Positions 5,230-6,143 of a stretch of DNA of 6,143 nucleotides are shown here, piece by piece. Each line of letters begins with the position of its first letter. Positions within the stretch are counted from its first letter, which is position 1. The position numbers and the translations under genes were made by a program. A model generated the notes under the pieces. The model did not search any database and was not told the origin of the DNA. It saw only the letters and a list, made by a program, of their open reading frames with translations. This DNA comes from Singulisphaera sp. GP187 (GTDB lineage: Bacteria; Pseudomonadota; Gammaproteobacteria; Burkholderiales; Burkholderiaceae_C), in contig CALPYQ020000111.1 of NCBI GenBank assembly GCA_943327965.2, positions 1-6,143 on the forward strand, read 5' to 3'.

Positions 5230-6143
5230 GTTGAGCGTTTACGGGCCAGAGGCGGGTTACGTTCAAAGTATTTTTGCAAGCCTTTGACCAACGCATCGGC
5301 CATGTTGTTTTGATAATTTGGATCTGACAGTTTGGCTTCTTCATCGGGGTTGCTGATGAAAGCTGTTTCAACCAATACGCTGGGAATGTCTGGCGCCTTC
5401 AAGACGGCAAAACCAGCTTGCTCAACCCTAGGTTTGTGCAGCCTGCCCACACTCCCAATTTCTCTGAGAATGGCGCTGCCCAAGTTCAAGCTGTCTTTAA
5501 TTTGAGCCGACGTGCTCATGTCAAGCAAAGCTTGCTGCACTTGTGAGTCTTTGACGCCGAAGTTCATGCCACCAATCAAGTCGGCTTTGTTTTCTTGTTG
5601 CGCCATCCAACGTGCCGCGCTGCTAGACGCAGCACCATGGCTAAGTGCAAAGACACTGGCGCCTTGCGCGTTGGGCGTGAAGAAAGCGTCGGCATGCACA
5701 CTGACAAACAAATCGGCCTGGACCTTGCGCGCTTTTTGGACACGCACATGCAAGGGGACAAAGTAATCGGCATCGCGTGTCAAAAAGGCGCGCATGGGGC
5801 TGCCTTTGACGGTGGTGACATTGATGCGATCGCGCAGTTTCATGGCAATTTGCAAGACCACATCTTTTTCTTTGGTGCCATTCGGACCAATGGCGCCAGG
5901 ATCTTCGCCGCCATGACCAGCGTCAATGGCCACCACAATCAAGCGGTCTGTGATGGGCGGCGATACTGGCGTGCTTGGGTTGGGGGTGGTGTTTTGAGCA
6001 ATGGCCGGCGAGGGCGAACCTGAAACATTTCCTGAACTGGATGAATTACCAGCAGGCGCAGGCAAGGTCCCTGCATTGGCTTGCTTGTTCAGCCAGTCGC
6101 TCAGGGGGTCGTTGCTTTGGGTTCTTTCTGCAATCCAACTTTC
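5226..6143 (-). CDS. amiC: N-acetylmuramoyl-L-alanine amidase, AmiC/AmiB type, C-terminal 305 residues (N-terminus beyond window edge)
   Basis: This is a periplasmic zinc amidase (Amidase_3) that cleaves the bond between MurNAc and L-Ala in peptidoglycan to separate daughter cells. The reading frame stays open to base 6143, so the start, signal peptide and expected AMIN septal-targeting domain are off the right edge; the in-frame TTG at 6065 is not a start. Visible parts: a 26-residue piece of unassigned sequence, a Ser/Pro/Asn/Thr-rich linker (about 27-65), then the catalytic domain with IDAGHGGEDPGAIG (73-86). Predicted zinc ligands are H77, E92 (in KEKDVVL) and H150 (in SVHADAF); E259 in VETAFISNPDEE is the catalytic glutamate. 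Residues about 184-220 (QENKADLIGGMNFG onward to LLDMSTSAQIKDSLNL) match the inserted regulatory helix that blocks the active site of AmiB/AmiC until a LytM-domain activator (EnvC or NlpD) acts. The symbol is given by family; AmiB/AmiC naming varies among proteobacteria. It converges on the kinase gene. Confidence 0.94.
   Translation of the reverse strand, partial: ESWIAERTQSNDPLSDWLNKQANAGTLPAPAGNSSSSGNVSGSPSPAIAQNTTPNPSTPVSPPITDRLIVVAIDAGHGGEDPGAIGPNGTKEKDVVLQIAMKLRDRINVTTVKGSPMRAFLTRDADYFVPLHVRVQKARKVQADLFVSVHADAFFTPNAQGASVFALSHGAASSSAARWMAQQENKADLIGGMNFGVKDSQVQQALLDMSTSAQIKDSLNLGSAILREIGSVGRLHKPRVEQAGFAVLKAPDIPSVLVETAFISNPDEEAKLSDPNYQNNMADALVKGLQKYFERNPPLARKRST

Noticed and set aside
5226..6065. 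Complete amidase starting at TTG 6065
   Set aside because: The frame remains open for 26 more codons to the window edge, and the start would fall in the linker with no signal peptide, although the enzyme must be exported. The gene is partial, not complete.
1..6143. Search for a new defence, mobile or RNA-based system
   Set aside because: Every long stretch is explained by recognised housekeeping or transport genes. No direct-repeat array, transposase, integrase, tRNA or unusual non-coding stretch is visible.

Overview
The window looks like core chromosome from a betaproteobacterium of the order Burkholderiales, probably Comamonadaceae. This rests on the style of the MutL, AmiC and DedA proteins, the gene neighbourhood and a moderate GC content (a little over half, judged by eye). 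Genus is not resolved. Coding density is very high: the only real intergenic space is about 42 bp between mutL and dedA, plus about 9 bp between dedA and the kinase gene.

Layout: (1) 344-1, minus: 5' part of miaA (tRNA dimethylallyltransferase), running off the left edge. (2) 1615-341, minus: a Bcr/CflA-type MFS drug efflux transporter. (3) 3492-1615, minus: mutL, complete. These three form a tight minus-strand operon in the order mutL, MFS, miaA, joined by TGATG and ATGA stop/start overlaps. (4) 3535-4170, plus: dedA, divergent from mutL. (5) 4180-5229, plus: a PfkB-family sugar kinase closest in motifs to fructokinases, in operon with dedA. (6) 6143-5226, minus: the C-terminal 305 residues of an AmiC-type N-acetylmuramoyl-L-alanine amidase, running off the right edge. 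Its stop codon overlaps that of the kinase tail to tail.

The frame of the locus is the widely conserved amidase - mutL - miaA cluster (tsaE-amiB-mutL-miaA-hfq in enterobacteria). Here it appears opened at two points: a reverse-oriented dedA-kinase pair lies between the amidase and mutL, and a drug-efflux gene lies between mutL and miaA. All six proteins look intact where visible, with their catalytic motifs present. I see no RNA gene, mobile element, CRISPR array or sign of a new defence system. The points worth a second look are the gene-order insertions, the stop/start couplings, the overlapping divergent promoters at 3493-3534 that could give leaderless transcripts, and slippage-prone T runs inside mutL.
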